DNA of 64,000 bases from a virus, in IMG/VR virus record IMGVR_UViG_3300031524_001640, positions 1 through 64,000 of that record; one strand, given 5' to 3'. This document shows positions 6,025 to 13,811 of this stretch, piece after piece. The position numbers and the translations under genes were made by a program. Every line of letters starts with the position of its first letter. Within the stretch, counting starts at the first letter, position 1. The notes beneath the pieces are model-generated. The model did no database searches, was not told where the DNA came from, and saw only the letters and a program-made list of their open reading frames with translations.

Positions 6025-6308
6025 TTATTTGTAAGCATGACCATTAACGAGGGTTCAACTCCCTCGCGGTCCACCAATTATAAGGGCACGGAGGTTGAAT
6101 CCCGAGTGTCCACCATAGGGGCCGCTCCCGGGTTCGCTTGGTATGAATTGCAAATAATGACAGGTCGTGCTATAGGCTCACGTTAAACGACTATACAACA
6201 ATAACAGGCAAAACTGTTAACGTAAACGCTGTTGGTATCGACACTCTGCCAGCCTGGATGATTTCCAGCCTAGCCAGTGTTTCTGCCCCAGCGTATTGTT
6301 AATCTTCT
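6025..6308 (+). ncRNA. ssrA: Candidate permuted two-piece tmRNA
   Basis: The 3' piece comes first: T-arm GAGGG-TTCAACT-CCCTC (6049-6065), GCGGTCC, A, CCA (6074-6076). After a 42-base spacer the 5' piece begins GGGCCGC (6119-6125), pairing with GCGGTCC over 7 bp, then a tmRNA-like D-loop GGGTTCGCTTGG. P2 pairs TTGCAAATAA (6148-6157) with TTATTTGTAA (6025-6034). A pseudoknot has stems CGTG/CACG and TATAG/CTATA, followed by an A-rich single strand. The tag frame is unclear: GGC at 6207 or GCA at 6208. The 3' limit is approximate. Confidence 0.5.
6084..6115 (+). ncRNA. tRNA minihelix-like hairpin with ACCA end
   Basis: GGGCAC pairs with GTGTCC (one G-U) and is followed by ACCA, with a T-loop-like GGTTGAATCC at the tip. 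It lies in the spacer between the two tmRNA pieces. Confidence 0.35.
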
Positions 6309-6413
6309 TAGTTGATTAACCGGGTTAGGGTCTACCTGGGAACAGAAAGACCCATTACAACCAGTGAACCCCAGAGTTCCAAGCATTTAATGGATAGACG
6401 GGGACATTGAGTT

Positions 6414-6950
6414 ATGTTACTTTTTACAATAGTATTTACAGAGTTAGCAACAACAGGAAATTGGTGGTTCAGTTTTTTACTAGCTGGGTTTTCTGCTACA
6501 CTTGGCTTGGTGTATACGTTATATGTACAAGCTAAAAAAGACAGAAAAGAAGCTGAGGACGCGTTGTTGGTATGGAAACAAGATATCGATAAACAACTAA
6601 CAGTTCTAAATACTCAAGTCACACCGTTATGGGCGACAGTCCAAGCTAAATTAACAGCTGATTTGCATCATCCTCACCCTCGATATCTTCAAATGGACAA
6701 GTTATTAGAGAAATTAGATACTCTAACTATCAGTGACGACGAACGTATAGTTCTTAAGGAACTATTAGTTAAGCGTTCAGTTGATACGCACGAGGATATA
6801 ACAGAAGGTCAACGTGAAAGTGCTCTTCTCCTATTGGGAGTTATGAAGAAGGTTCTAACTGAAGCTGACACCCCGGGGAGATTAACTCACATTGGTTTGG
6901 TAGGTACTAAAGAAGAATCCGCAGAGAAGGGTCAAGGAGAGAAGATATAA
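6414..6950 (+). CDS. Membrane-anchored coiled-coil protein
   Basis: 178 residues. The N-terminal transmembrane segment lies at about residues 1-37 (two short hydrophobic stretches). A charged helical cytoplasmic domain follows (KKDRKEAEDALLVWKQDIDKQL). Not recognised. It abuts the next membrane gene with no gap. Confidence 0.6.
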   Translation: MLLFTIVFTELATTGNWWFSFLLAGFSATLGLVYTLYVQAKKDRKEAEDALLVWKQDIDKQLTVLNTQVTPLWATVQAKLTADLHHPHPRYLQMDKLLEKLDTLTISDDERIVLKELLVKRSVDTHEDITEGQRESALLLLGVMKKVLTEADTPGRLTHIGLVGTKEESAEKGQGEKI

Positions 6951-7145
6951 ATGACCGCTCATGAATTTTGGGTCTTTGTACTACCTACAACTGCATGGTT
7001 TGTAGCTTTGATAGTAACTTTGTATTTCCATAACTCCTACTCAAGGGCAGCTTTGAAGAGTATAATTGAACAACAAGAACTTAATAGACAGTTATTAATA
7101 AATATATTTCAGAACGTTTTGAAATGTGGATCTAAAGATAACTAG
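6951..7145 (+). CDS. Small membrane protein, 64 aa
   Basis: One transmembrane helix (FVLPTTAWFVALIVTLYF), then a polar helix. GGAGAG lies just upstream of the ATG, inside the previous gene's end. Likely co-translated with it. Confidence 0.6.
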   Translation: MTAHEFWVFVLPTTAWFVALIVTLYFHNSYSRAALKSIIEQQELNRQLLINIFQNVLKCGSKDN

Positions 7146-7273
7146 GAATACAGTGGTGTACTCCCTGTCATATGCCAAATCCAATATTATTCGCTGAATT
7201 CACTGATATACAGCCTACTAACTACCAACAATATCGTCCTTTCAAACCATATACCTTAGGAGAAGAGATTCAA

Positions 7274-7720
7274 ATGAAATCCGTAAAAATGAAGGTCTCC
7301 GACCTTGTTACGAAACTGAAATCAAACAGGATCAAACACGAGAAGGAATATCGTGAAGCAGTAGCCGATTTCCGGACTCTGTGTAAGAAGAAACTTACTT
7401 GGGCAGTCTCAAAAGTCAAAGAGCCTGATGCTAAGATTGACATTTCAAAACAAATAAGTTCACTAAGCATATCTGAATCAGCCCCATGTTGTTATCTTAG
7501 GTCCTACGACAGAGCGATTACAATGCTAGAAATGTCTTCTGACACGATCATTGAAGTAACGGAAGAAGATTTCCGTAATTATGTAATGGACGAATGGAAC
7601 TGGAAAGATTCATTCACAATCTCAAACCGTGGTTACAAAATGTCAGTGAATGAGTTTTGTATGCCTGCTTCTATGGCTACAGTAAACTATGTTGATGATG
7701 ACCCCGAAAGTATTGGATAA
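7274..7720 (+). CDS. Hypothetical protein, 148 aa
   Basis: The start at 7274 is chosen because TTAGGAGAAGAG precedes it; an in-frame ATG at 7172 would add 34 residues but has a weak SD. Lys-rich helical N-terminus. Not recognised. Confidence 0.55.
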   Translation: MKSVKMKVSDLVTKLKSNRIKHEKEYREAVADFRTLCKKKLTWAVSKVKEPDAKIDISKQISSLSISESAPCCYLRSYDRAITMLEMSSDTIIEVTEEDFRNYVMDEWNWKDSFTISNRGYKMSVNEFCMPASMATVNYVDDDPESIG

Positions 7721-7749
7721 ATAGTTCTGGACTTTGTACTAAGAAGTGC

Positions 7750-7758
7750 TATACTAAT
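7750..7758 (+). promoter_or_regulatory. Extended -10 promoter TGC-TATACTAAT
   Basis: TGC precedes TATACT, 15 bases before the 41-aa ORF. Confidence 0.45.
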
Positions 7759-7773
7759 CAGAGTTAAGCAAAA

Positions 7774-7899
7774 ATGAAACCAAGATATCAATTCGTATTA
7801 TCCAGTGAAACACCCTTTACGGGGCGCACAGGACTCGTGTATTCGGGTAGTTCATTCACCCATATTAACACTACGAACCCTCTTGGTAAAATCTTGTAG
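7774..7899 (+). CDS. Hypothetical micropeptide, 41 aa
   Basis: Begins MKPRYQFVLSSETPFTGRTG. The SD is weak, but it lies between a promoter-like box and a terminator, which supports a short transcription unit. Confidence 0.4.
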   Translation: MKPRYQFVLSSETPFTGRTGLVYSGSSFTHINTTNPLGKIL

Positions 7900-7927
7900 C
7901 TTAAGCATACAAGTTTCTGTATCACAG

Positions 7928-7955
7928 AGGGAGAATGTTAATCATTCTCCCTTTT
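7928..7955 (+). terminator. Intrinsic terminator
   Basis: AGGGAGAATG-TTAAT-CATTCTCCCT followed directly by TTTT. Confidence 0.75.
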
Positions 7956-7970
7956 AGTTTAGGTAGGCAA

Positions 7971-8141
7971 ATGGGATTTGGAATTTACCACAAGATAAGA
8001 GGGAAGGGACATTGGGAATACTCGGATGAACAAGTATACTCAATGTTAGCTTTAGCCAAAGAACAGGGCTATGAGTCCGAAGATATAGACGAACTAGATT
8101 TAGGCGAGCTTGATCATCTAGTGAATTATGATAAATCTTAA
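7971..8141 (+). CDS. Hypothetical acidic protein, 56 aa
   Basis: AGGTAGG precedes ATG 7971. An upstream ATG in the same frame lies inside the terminator hairpin and is rejected. Acidic C-terminal half (SEDIDELDLGELDHL). Not recognised. Confidence 0.55.
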   Translation: MGFGIYHKIRGKGHWEYSDEQVYSMLALAKEQGYESEDIDELDLGELDHLVNYDKS

Positions 8142-8203
8142 CGCTTACCAATAGGTTGCCTAGGCAGTCTATTATAGATATTTGACAACTGAATAGCTTT
8201 ATT

Positions 8204-8260
8204 GATGGTGGGATACAGCTTGAGCTGTGTTCGCGCTCGTGGTCCCACCATCTTATTTTT
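8204..8260 (+). terminator. Two-tier intrinsic terminator
   Basis: GATGGTGGGA pairs with TCCCACCATC (10 bp). A second hairpin ACAGCT-TG-AGCTGT lies inside. TTATTTTT follows. Confidence 0.75.
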
Positions 8261-8307
8261 GGGAATTACACACTTGACTCCCGTAACTACGGGAAAAGGA
8301 AAATCAA

Positions 8308-8577
8308 ATGGAAAGAGTACGAGCAAAGTTCACCGTAAGCAACATTCTCAAGGATCAATATGGGAATGTGGTAGTCAAGCTTTATGCCGTTTACAAGGGC
8401 GACGAATCTAACCCGGAAAACGAGAGCTTTTCCAATTCTACACCATCAGGAAGCGTCGAGCTGACGCTTACCAACCCAGCGGCTATCGAGTTTTTCGAGA
8501 AGTTGGGGCCAGATACTGCCTCCTGTACCGGAAAGTACGTATATCTGGATTTCACAGAAGCAACAGCGAATACATAA
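8308..8577 (+). CDS. Conserved phage hypothetical protein, 89 aa
   Basis: Resembles a small family common in phages (SNSTPSGSVELTLTNPAAIEFF motif, C-terminal YVYLDFT), probably beta-rich; function unknown. AAAGGAAAA is upstream. It ends one base before tRNA-Gly. Confidence 0.6.
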   Translation: MERVRAKFTVSNILKDQYGNVVVKLYAVYKGDESNPENESFSNSTPSGSVELTLTNPAAIEFFEKLGPDTASCTGKYVYLDFTEATANT

Positions 8578-8662
8578 GCGGGAGATGACCTACTCGGTTG
8601 GTCAGTAGCCTTCCAAGCTACCGTTGAAAGACATGCGGGTTCAAATCCCGTCTCTCGCTCCA
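8578..8662 (+). tRNA. tRNA-Gly (TCC)
   Basis: Starts right after a stop codon. Acceptor GCGGGAG/CTCTCGC, anticodon arm GTAGC-CTTCCAA-GCTAC, T-arm GCGGG-TTCAAAT-CCCGT, T then CCA. The variable region is unusually long for Gly (GTT-GAAA-GAC). Confidence 0.88.
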
Positions 8663-8671
8663 GATATCAAC

Positions 8672-8747
8672 GCTGGTGTAGCTCAATTGGAAGAGCAATA
8701 CTTTCGTAAAGTAGAGGTTATCGATTCGACTTCGGTCACCAGCTCCA
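8672..8747 (+). tRNA. tRNA-Thr (CGT)
   Basis: Acceptor GCTGGTG/CACCAGC, D-stem GCTC/GAGC, loop TTCGTAA, T-loop TTCGACT, T then CCA. Confidence 0.9.
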
Positions 8748-8764
8748 AGAAAAGGACAATTCGT

Positions 8765-10489
8765 ATGGAAATCGCAGAGAAATTAATTAATGCAACAGAC
8801 TTCTACACAATTCTTGATATTTCTGGTGAAGAAGTGGTCTGTTTCCGATCTGTTAAAGACCAATATATAAAGACTTTAGTGTTTAGCGATCTAACAAAAG
8901 TATGGGATTACGAAGCCGCAATTATATATCGTCATAGATACCCTATCTATGTATTGTGTCAGTTTTATCACGGCTATGTATCAAACGAGGGGACATCGCT
9001 GAAAACTGACAAAAAGGGTAAAGACCTTTATAAATATATTCAGTCGATGGGGGAATTGTTAGAGAAATTATTCTTAGCAAGAATCGATAACGGAGTTCTT
9101 ACCCTTAACGATATGATAAGATATTTCCCAGAAGAGAAAGAAGTTGTTATCCAAGGGGAAGAAGCCATTGGTGGTATCGTCAGGAAGTCAAGAATAGATT
9201 ATACATGGATGGGTCCTGTATTCAGGATCTCCCTAAGGGTTATACATGGGTTATGCGGCAAAATCGTGGAGAATGATTATTCATTCGGAATAAACGGATT
9301 CCCGGGTAGCGTACCAATTAGTTCGTTACCAATTCGGTTGGTCACTGACTCTGAGAAGAAGTCCATGTCCGAACGTGGAGAGAAGATTCTATCAATGTCT
9401 AAACCGGGTAGGTACCTTCATTACGAAGGCAACATGATATCACCAAGTTGGCTCGGGAACAAGATAACGAGAGCTTCTGGTCGTGTGGTAATCGATCCAG
9501 TTTCCTTCTCCAGATTAAAACCTGACGTTTGGGGCCAATGTGGACGTATGTTGGGTATCAATTTGGAAGACGACGATGAAGTAGAAGTTACCCAAAAAGA
9601 TGAAACCAAGTTAAAAGAAGAAGACTATTGGCGCTGTTATCCATATCTTCTGGGGTTTAGCTTACAAGTTAAGGAATGGGGACGTCTAAGACTTTCTGGC
9701 TTGAGCGAGATCAATTTCCGTGAGGATGCTTTTGATCGACTGGTGTTGGATCAAGACAGTAAGGATTTGATTTACTCTCTGGTTAAATACCATGGTGGCG
9801 GATTCACCGATATCATTGAAGGTAAAGGTGGAGGCTGCATCTTCCTGCTTCATGGAGAACCGGGGTTAGGTAAAACTGCTTCTGCTGAAGCAGTTGCAGA
9901 AATTCTTCACAAGCCACTGTATTCAGTCTCAGTAGGAGAATTGGGAACAGATACAGAACACTTGGAATCTCATTTACGCAATATCTTGGAGGTAGCAACG
10001 ATTTGGGATGCTGTTATCCTTCTGGATGAGGCAGATATCTTCTTGGAAGCTCGTGATGAGCACGACATCGAAAGAAATGCTATGGTTGGTGTTTTCCTTC
10101 GTTTGCTAGAATATCACAACGGAGTACTTTTCCTTACCACCAATCGTGTCAAGAATATTGATAAGGCATTTTATAGCCGCATCTCTGTAGCACTTCATTT
10201 CTGTAACAACGGACAGGAAAAGAGAGAGAAAATCTGGTACAACCTACTAGAAGCGGCCAAAATGAATGCACAGTGGTCGAAAGAGATGAGTGTTTATAAT
10301 CTAAACGGACGACAAATCAAAAATGCCATCCGTTTGTCACAAACACTAGCTCGGGCAGATAATGGTCGTGAGATTAGAATAGGAGATATCAAGAGATCAG
10401 TAGAAGTGGCTATAAAGTTCTCTGAGGACATGAAACTGTCTATTGATAGCTATGATGCTGAACCACGAGAGAAGGAATTAGAAGCTTAA
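8765..10489 (+). CDS. AAA+ ATPase
   Basis: 574 residues from ATG 8765; the frame is open further upstream, but there it reads through two tRNAs. The C-terminal AAA domain has Walker A GEPGLGKTAS (about residues 364-373), Walker B VILLDEAD (about 417-424), sensor-1 LFLTTNR and an arginine-finger region AFYSRIS. The N-terminal 330 residues are uncharacterised. It resembles the CbbX/spastin-like clade used for remodelling protein complexes. AAA ATPases are sometimes partners of DUF1257/DUF2997 proteins, which this phage encodes at 58-59 kb; a link is inferred. Confidence 0.85.
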   Translation: MEIAEKLINATDFYTILDISGEEVVCFRSVKDQYIKTLVFSDLTKVWDYEAAIIYRHRYPIYVLCQFYHGYVSNEGTSLKTDKKGKDLYKYIQSMGELLEKLFLARIDNGVLTLNDMIRYFPEEKEVVIQGEEAIGGIVRKSRIDYTWMGPVFRISLRVIHGLCGKIVENDYSFGINGFPGSVPISSLPIRLVTDSEKKSMSERGEKILSMSKPGRYLHYEGNMISPSWLGNKITRASGRVVIDPVSFSRLKPDVWGQCGRMLGINLEDDDEVEVTQKDETKLKEEDYWRCYPYLLGFSLQVKEWGRLRLSGLSEINFREDAFDRLVLDQDSKDLIYSLVKYHGGGFTDIIEGKGGGCIFLLHGEPGLGKTASAEAVAEILHKPLYSVSVGELGTDTEHLESHLRNILEVATIWDAVILLDEADIFLEARDEHDIERNAMVGVFLRLLEYHNGVLFLTTNRVKNIDKAFYSRISVALHFCNNGQEKREKIWYNLLEAAKMNAQWSKEMSVYNLNGRQIKNAIRLSQTLARADNGREIRIGDIKRSVEVAIKFSEDMKLSIDSYDAEPREKELEA

Positions 10490-10707
10490 ACCACATTTGG
10501 TTTAGCAGCTCTTTTCTCCCTTTGGTGTAGTTTAGCTTTCTCTGATAGTTCATTTTGATTTGACTTGTAATAGTTTTCACTATAGTCCCGTGTACAATGC
10601 TTACAAGTATTATGGCGAATTCCTTTGGATTTGTTCTTCCACGGGAATTCGTCACGATCTTTAGGGATTTTACATTTACGGCAGATTTTAATCAAATTAT
10701 CGTTCAT
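10486..10707 (-). CDS. Truncated endonuclease VII-like zinc-finger protein
   Basis: 73 residues. CRKCKIPKDRDEF...HNTCKHCTR matches the N-terminal zinc knuckle of endonuclease VII-type mobile endonucleases (compare 27318-27908), but the catalytic DHCH part is absent. Either a remnant or a DNA-binding fragment. Its 3' end overlaps the AAA gene stop. The TATACTATATAA promoter precedes it. Confidence 0.6.
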   Translation of the reverse strand: MNDNLIKICRKCKIPKDRDEFPWKNKSKGIRHNTCKHCTRDYSENYYKSNQNELSEKAKLHQREKRAAKPNVV

Positions 10708-10719
10708 TGATCACCTCAC

Positions 10720-10735
10720 TATTATATAGTATAGA
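10720..10735 (-). promoter_or_regulatory. Promoter-like TATACTATATAA on minus strand
   Basis: Reads GTCTATACTATATAAT on the minus strand, 13 bases upstream of the start of the zinc-finger gene. Confidence 0.5.
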
Positions 10736-10752
10736 CAAAAGGTTTCTAGTTT

Positions 10753-11088
10753 ATGGCAAAACTTCTTCCATCACAAGTAATTCTGAAAAGCAGAGCTCAC
10801 ATAAAAAATGACCAGTTGAAAATTGGTAAACGTGTTTACAAGACGTGTTATCCTACAAAAAATGGTGTTATAACAGAAATAAAGAAAAACGGGGTGTATG
10901 GTTCCCCTAATATAGTTGTAACTTACACCTCTGGTCGTAAATCCGAACCCATGTCTTATGACTACTGGTCAGATTTTGATGAATATTTGGAATTATGCGT
11001 AAAAGTGGCAGTTCAGGGGCAACAGCTAAAACACGAATTTGATGAATCTGAAGAAAAGCTTAGAAGCAAGGGTAAGTTGCCTAAGTAA
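10753..11088 (+). CDS. Hypothetical protein, 111 aa
   Basis: Lys-rich with beta-strand-like middle (GVITEIKKNGVYGSPNIVVTY) and an acidic/basic tail. Not recognised. Confidence 0.55.
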   Translation: MAKLLPSQVILKSRAHIKNDQLKIGKRVYKTCYPTKNGVITEIKKNGVYGSPNIVVTYTSGRKSEPMSYDYWSDFDEYLELCVKVAVQGQQLKHEFDESEEKLRSKGKLPK

Positions 11089-11224
11089 GCTAACTAGAGA
11101 GGTTGTCCTAAAGTCAACACGCGAGACAAAAAAGCTCTTCTTTAATCTTCAGATTTAGTGGTATAGCACTTATTTTTCCAGATTCACTAATTTCGATTCT
11201 TACATTTTCAGAGGCGGTGGCACA

Positions 11225-11599
11225 ATGATGAAAAAGATAGTAAAGAAAAGTGTAGCGAAAGGATCAATCCTTGACAGGATCATCGATCCAACGGGTAGGA
11301 GAATGTTGGATAGTATCCAATCTCATTTAAGTGAAATAGCAAATCTGGATTACGAAAATAAACGGGCACTTGCCAGCTTCGCGCAAGCCGAGAAGAGTCT
11401 GGAGCAGCGACAGTCTGAAGTTAATAAGATACAAGGACAAGTCGAAGCTGCTATGAAAAAAGTTGATTCAGACAAGAAGCGAATAATAGCCTGTCTTCAG
11501 AAGATTAATATAGATAAAGTAAAGATTAATAAAAAGCCAGTTCATGCTAATAAAGAACGAACTGTTGTTGACGAATTGGAATCAAGGAATGAAGTATAA
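11225..11599 (+). CDS. Coiled-coil protein, 124 aa
   Basis: Heptad-like Gln/Glu/Lys helix across about residues 30-105. GGCGGTGG upstream. An in-frame ATG at codon 2. It ends one base before tRNA-Thr. Confidence 0.6.
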   Translation: MMKKIVKKSVAKGSILDRIIDPTGRRMLDSIQSHLSEIANLDYENKRALASFAQAEKSLEQRQSEVNKIQGQVEAAMKKVDSDKKRIIACLQKINIDKVKINKKPVHANKERTVVDELESRNEV

Positions 11600-11675
11600 G
11601 CTACTGTAGCTCAGTCGGTAGAGTGCTACTTTGGTATAGTAGAGGTCCCGGGTTCGATCCCCGGCGGTAGCTCCA
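11600..11675 (+). tRNA. tRNA-Thr (GGT)
   Basis: Acceptor GCTACTG/CGGTAGC, anticodon arm CTACT-TTGGTAT-AGTAG, T-arm with TTCGATC, T then CCA. Confidence 0.92.
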
Positions 11676-11686
11676 AGGAGATAATT

Positions 11687-11860
11687 ATGGATGAACAGAC
11701 ACTATGGACAGGACATATCAAGATCGTAAAGAACACCCAAGGTAAGACACAAATCTTCTACTTACAGGACGACACAGTTGCTGAACTAGAATTTGATCCT
11801 TCTGGTTTCTTCGAGAATAAAGCCTTAAACTCACTGATTAAGGACTTGCAAAAGAGGTAA
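11687..11860 (+). CDS. Hypothetical protein, 57 aa
   Basis: Begins MDEQTLWTGHIKIVKNTQGK. AAGGAG ribosome site 6 bases after the tRNA CCA. Probably a small beta-rich fold. Not recognised. Confidence 0.6.
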   Translation: MDEQTLWTGHIKIVKNTQGKTQIFYLQDDTVAELEFDPSGFFENKALNSLIKDLQKR

Positions 11861-11873
11861 CCAGAGGCATGCT

Positions 11874-12080
11874 ATGGACCGTATGTGTATCTGGCATATA
11901 CCGAAGAATCTTGAAGTTGGTCTTAGAGTAAACGTACGAGCAGGATCTGGCTATGAATTTACTGGGGTAATAACAGACATTTATCTAAAGGGCCTCATAT
12001 ATTTAAATGATGAATGCTGTGAAATCATAAGAAATGGCCAGAGGTATATTATTCCATCTAAGTATATAGAAAGATTGTGA
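11874..12080 (+). CDS. MDR-family small protein, copy 1
   Basis: 68 residues beginning MDRMCIWHIPK. VGLRVNVRAGSGYEFTGVIT looks like an SH3/KOW-type small beta-barrel. First of four tandem relatives sharing the MDR-(I/M)-x-I start and an ending near (Y/F)xERL. Confidence 0.6.
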   Translation: MDRMCIWHIPKNLEVGLRVNVRAGSGYEFTGVITDIYLKGLIYLNDECCEIIRNGQRYIIPSKYIERL

Positions 12081-12081
12081 T

Positions 12082-12300
12082 ATGGATAGAATTTGTTTAT
12101 ATAATGGTCCAAGACCTACCAAACTGGAAGCTGGAGAAGCAGTAACTTTTATAAGTGGACCTAATAAAGGCAGTATTTTTATAGTACAATTTCCCCTCAA
12201 TGATAGTATTAGTAATATTCTTTTCTTGATTGAAGAATTACGGACAGGAAGGTGTCTCTTGGTGGCGGCTGAACAGTTAGAGAGGGCGTGCCATGGATAG
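12082..12300 (+). CDS. MDR-family small protein, copy 2
   Basis: 72 residues, MDRICLYNGPRP; AGEAVTFISGPNKGSIF has the Gly pattern of a KOW-like turn. It starts 1 base after copy 1 ends and overlaps copy 3, so translational coupling is likely. Confidence 0.6.
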   Translation: MDRICLYNGPRPTKLEAGEAVTFISGPNKGSIFIVQFPLNDSISNILFLIEELRTGRCLLVAAEQLERACHG

Positions 12301-12535
12301 GATATGTATATTAATCAAGCCTGAACCCTTTCGTTATGGTGCCTTCGCGTTAACGAAAACAGGATATACACAAATACCATCACACTCACTAGTAAAGATT
12401 ATATGTTCTCGTACCTACTCTCCTACATACAATGGTCCAATCAACTTAAATTGTAACTATTATGTTGAGTACTATGATGCATTCTTTAATTCAAAGGTAT
12501 ATTGTGTCCCAGAAGAATTTCTGGAGAGAATATAG
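12293..12535 (+). CDS. MDR-family small protein, copy 3
   Basis: 80 residues, MDRICILIKPEP, ending CVPEEFLERI like copies 1 and 2. Overlaps copy 2 by 8 bases. Confidence 0.6.
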   Translation: MDRICILIKPEPFRYGAFALTKTGYTQIPSHSLVKIICSRTYSPTYNGPINLNCNYYVEYYDAFFNSKVYCVPEEFLERI

Positions 12536-12542
12536 GATAGAT

Positions 12543-12773
12543 ATGTGGAGACTAGGCGAACCATTTCCTACCACAGTTTTAGAAGGTAAGTTAATAAAAG
12601 AAGCAGAATCTTTCTTAAAGCGAGGCGGTATAAGGGATTTAGTTATAAGACATGAAGGGACTGATAATGAACAAAGGCTGTCCCACGTATTAGCTTTGTT
12701 TGCTTATCAATACGCAGTAGAACTTGACAAAGATTGTATAGAATATTTGAGTTCCATTGCCAAAAAGGTATAA
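12543..12773 (+). CDS. Hypothetical protein, 76 aa
   Basis: Begins MWRLGEPFPTTVLEGKLIKE. The in-frame upstream extension lies inside copy 3 and is rejected. Helical; not recognised. It interrupts the MDR array. Confidence 0.5.
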   Translation: MWRLGEPFPTTVLEGKLIKEAESFLKRGGIRDLVIRHEGTDNEQRLSHVLALFAYQYAVELDKDCIEYLSSIAKKV

Positions 12774-12774
12774 C

Positions 12775-12978
12775 ATGGATCGTATAATAATTTGGACTAA
12801 TCCAATACTCCCCAAGCTAAATATTAGTGATGACGTAATACTCATAGGTGACAATGATAATCTGAGGGGTCGGGTAGGTAAGGTTATGTACTATTCCAGT
12901 AATCCGGGTTACTGTTATGTTAAACTAACAAATAAGTCAATAGTACATAGAAATATGGAACAACTTTCAAAATATTAA
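12775..12978 (+). CDS. MDR-family small protein, copy 4
   Basis: 67 residues, MDRIIIWTNPILP; ISDDVILIGDNDNLRGRVGKV again looks KOW/SH3-like. ATG chosen by alignment of the MDR start; an earlier in-frame ATG lies in the previous gene. Confidence 0.6.
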   Translation: MDRIIIWTNPILPKLNISDDVILIGDNDNLRGRVGKVMYYSSNPGYCYVKLTNKSIVHRNMEQLSKY

Positions 12979-12981
12979 CAT

Positions 12982-13040
12982 GGTGCGTGAAGCCAAACGG
13001 TGAGGCGCTGGTCTGTGGCACCTCTGACGACGGAGTTTTT
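12982..13040 (+). pseudogene. tRNA-His 5' part of a split gene
   Basis: G-1 plus acceptor GTGCGTG (12983-12989), D-arm AGCC..GGC and loop CTGTGGC (anticodon GTG), ending in the 5' T-stem GGAG. The matching 3' end, CATGCAC-C-CCA, lies at 13830-13840 and pairs over 7 bp. An intact tRNA-His and an endonuclease gene lie between. Confidence 0.65.
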
Positions 13041-13045
13041 AGTAT

Positions 13046-13120
13046 GGTAGGTATAGTGTAATGAAAGCACGAGGGTCTGTGGCTCCCTTAGCGAGAGTTT
13101 GAACCTCTCTATCTACCCCA
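13046..13120 (+). tRNA. tRNA-His (GTG)
   Basis: G-1 then GTAGGTA/TATCTAC, C73, CCA (histidine identity G-1:C73). Anticodon loop CTGTGGC, T-arm GAGAG-TTTGAAC-CTCTC. Its 3' end overlaps the end of the antisense endonuclease gene by 8 bases. Confidence 0.85.
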
Positions 13121-13778
13121 AATTTCCTCTATCAATAACAGAGTCTATTAATTCACGTGTTATCCCCAAATACTTAGTTTTAAATACTGCGCTCATGCGT
13201 GAACATGACGAAGAATTAATAACTGCTAGCTCAATACCCATAGCTTCACATAATCTAACTTTTTGTCTATCATTGTCAACAATTTTAGAGAATTTATCTG
13301 TCCCATAGATTGGTTCGTAGTGCAGAATACCATTGAGTTCTATCGCCAATCTGAGCCTCGGGAAATAGAAATCTAACTCTGAACCGATGACTGATTTGCT
13401 ATTGCATATAAGCTCCAAATTGGGGTACGATAATTTTATTTGTTCTTCTAGAAATCTCTCAAGTTTCGATCTTCTAGTCCCAAATGTTTTATGTGTGTTA
13501 TTATATTTTGCAGAACACGATCTCGAACAGAAGACATTCTTAGTAGTTGGTATTCTAACTACTTCAGACTTACACCATAAACATTTGACAGTAGTCTTAG
13601 TGTTTCTGTATAAACCATAACACTTCGGCGAACAAAATGATATTGGTTCTTTCCTACGAATAGCTGTCTGTAAATCATGTTTTACTCTGTAGAAAAGACT
13701 GTTACATTGTTCACATTTACATTCTACTGGTGAGCGACTATTTAGTTTGGTAAATTGTTCCATACTTAGGGTTATCAT
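13113..13778 (-). CDS. EDxHD-type homing endonuclease with zinc ribbons
   Basis: 221 residues. Two or three CxxC zinc knuckles occupy residues 19-95. The C-terminal Vsr-like domain has RSKLERFLEEQI, then GSELDFYFPRLRLAIELNGILHYEP and DNDRQKVRLCEAMGIELAVI, matching the E-D-x-H-D homing endonuclease family. It lies inside the split tRNA-His and probably targets that locus. Its strand is opposite to the surrounding genes, and the shared TATACTATATAG box lies upstream. Confidence 0.8.
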   Translation of the reverse strand: MITLSMEQFTKLNSRSPVECKCEQCNSLFYRVKHDLQTAIRRKEPISFCSPKCYGLYRNTKTTVKCLWCKSEVVRIPTTKNVFCSRSCSAKYNNTHKTFGTRRSKLERFLEEQIKLSYPNLELICNSKSVIGSELDFYFPRLRLAIELNGILHYEPIYGTDKFSKIVDNDRQKVRLCEAMGIELAVINSSSCSRMSAVFKTKYLGITRELIDSVIDRGNLG

Positions 13779-13783
13779 ATAAC

Positions 13784-13798
13784 TATATAGTATAGAAT
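13784..13798 (-). promoter_or_regulatory. Promoter-like TATACTATATAG on minus strand
   Basis: Reads TTCTATACTATATAG on the minus strand, just upstream of the endonuclease gene. Confidence 0.5.
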
Positions 13799-13811
13799 AA
13801 CTTAGTCGAAA

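Noticed and set aside
7935-7970. Upstream ATG for the 7971 gene
   Set aside because: It lies within an intrinsic terminator hairpin with no SD.
8624-8764. N-terminal extension of the AAA ATPase frame
   Set aside because: It reads straight through tRNA-Gly and tRNA-Thr; ATG 8765 after the tRNAs is the credible start.
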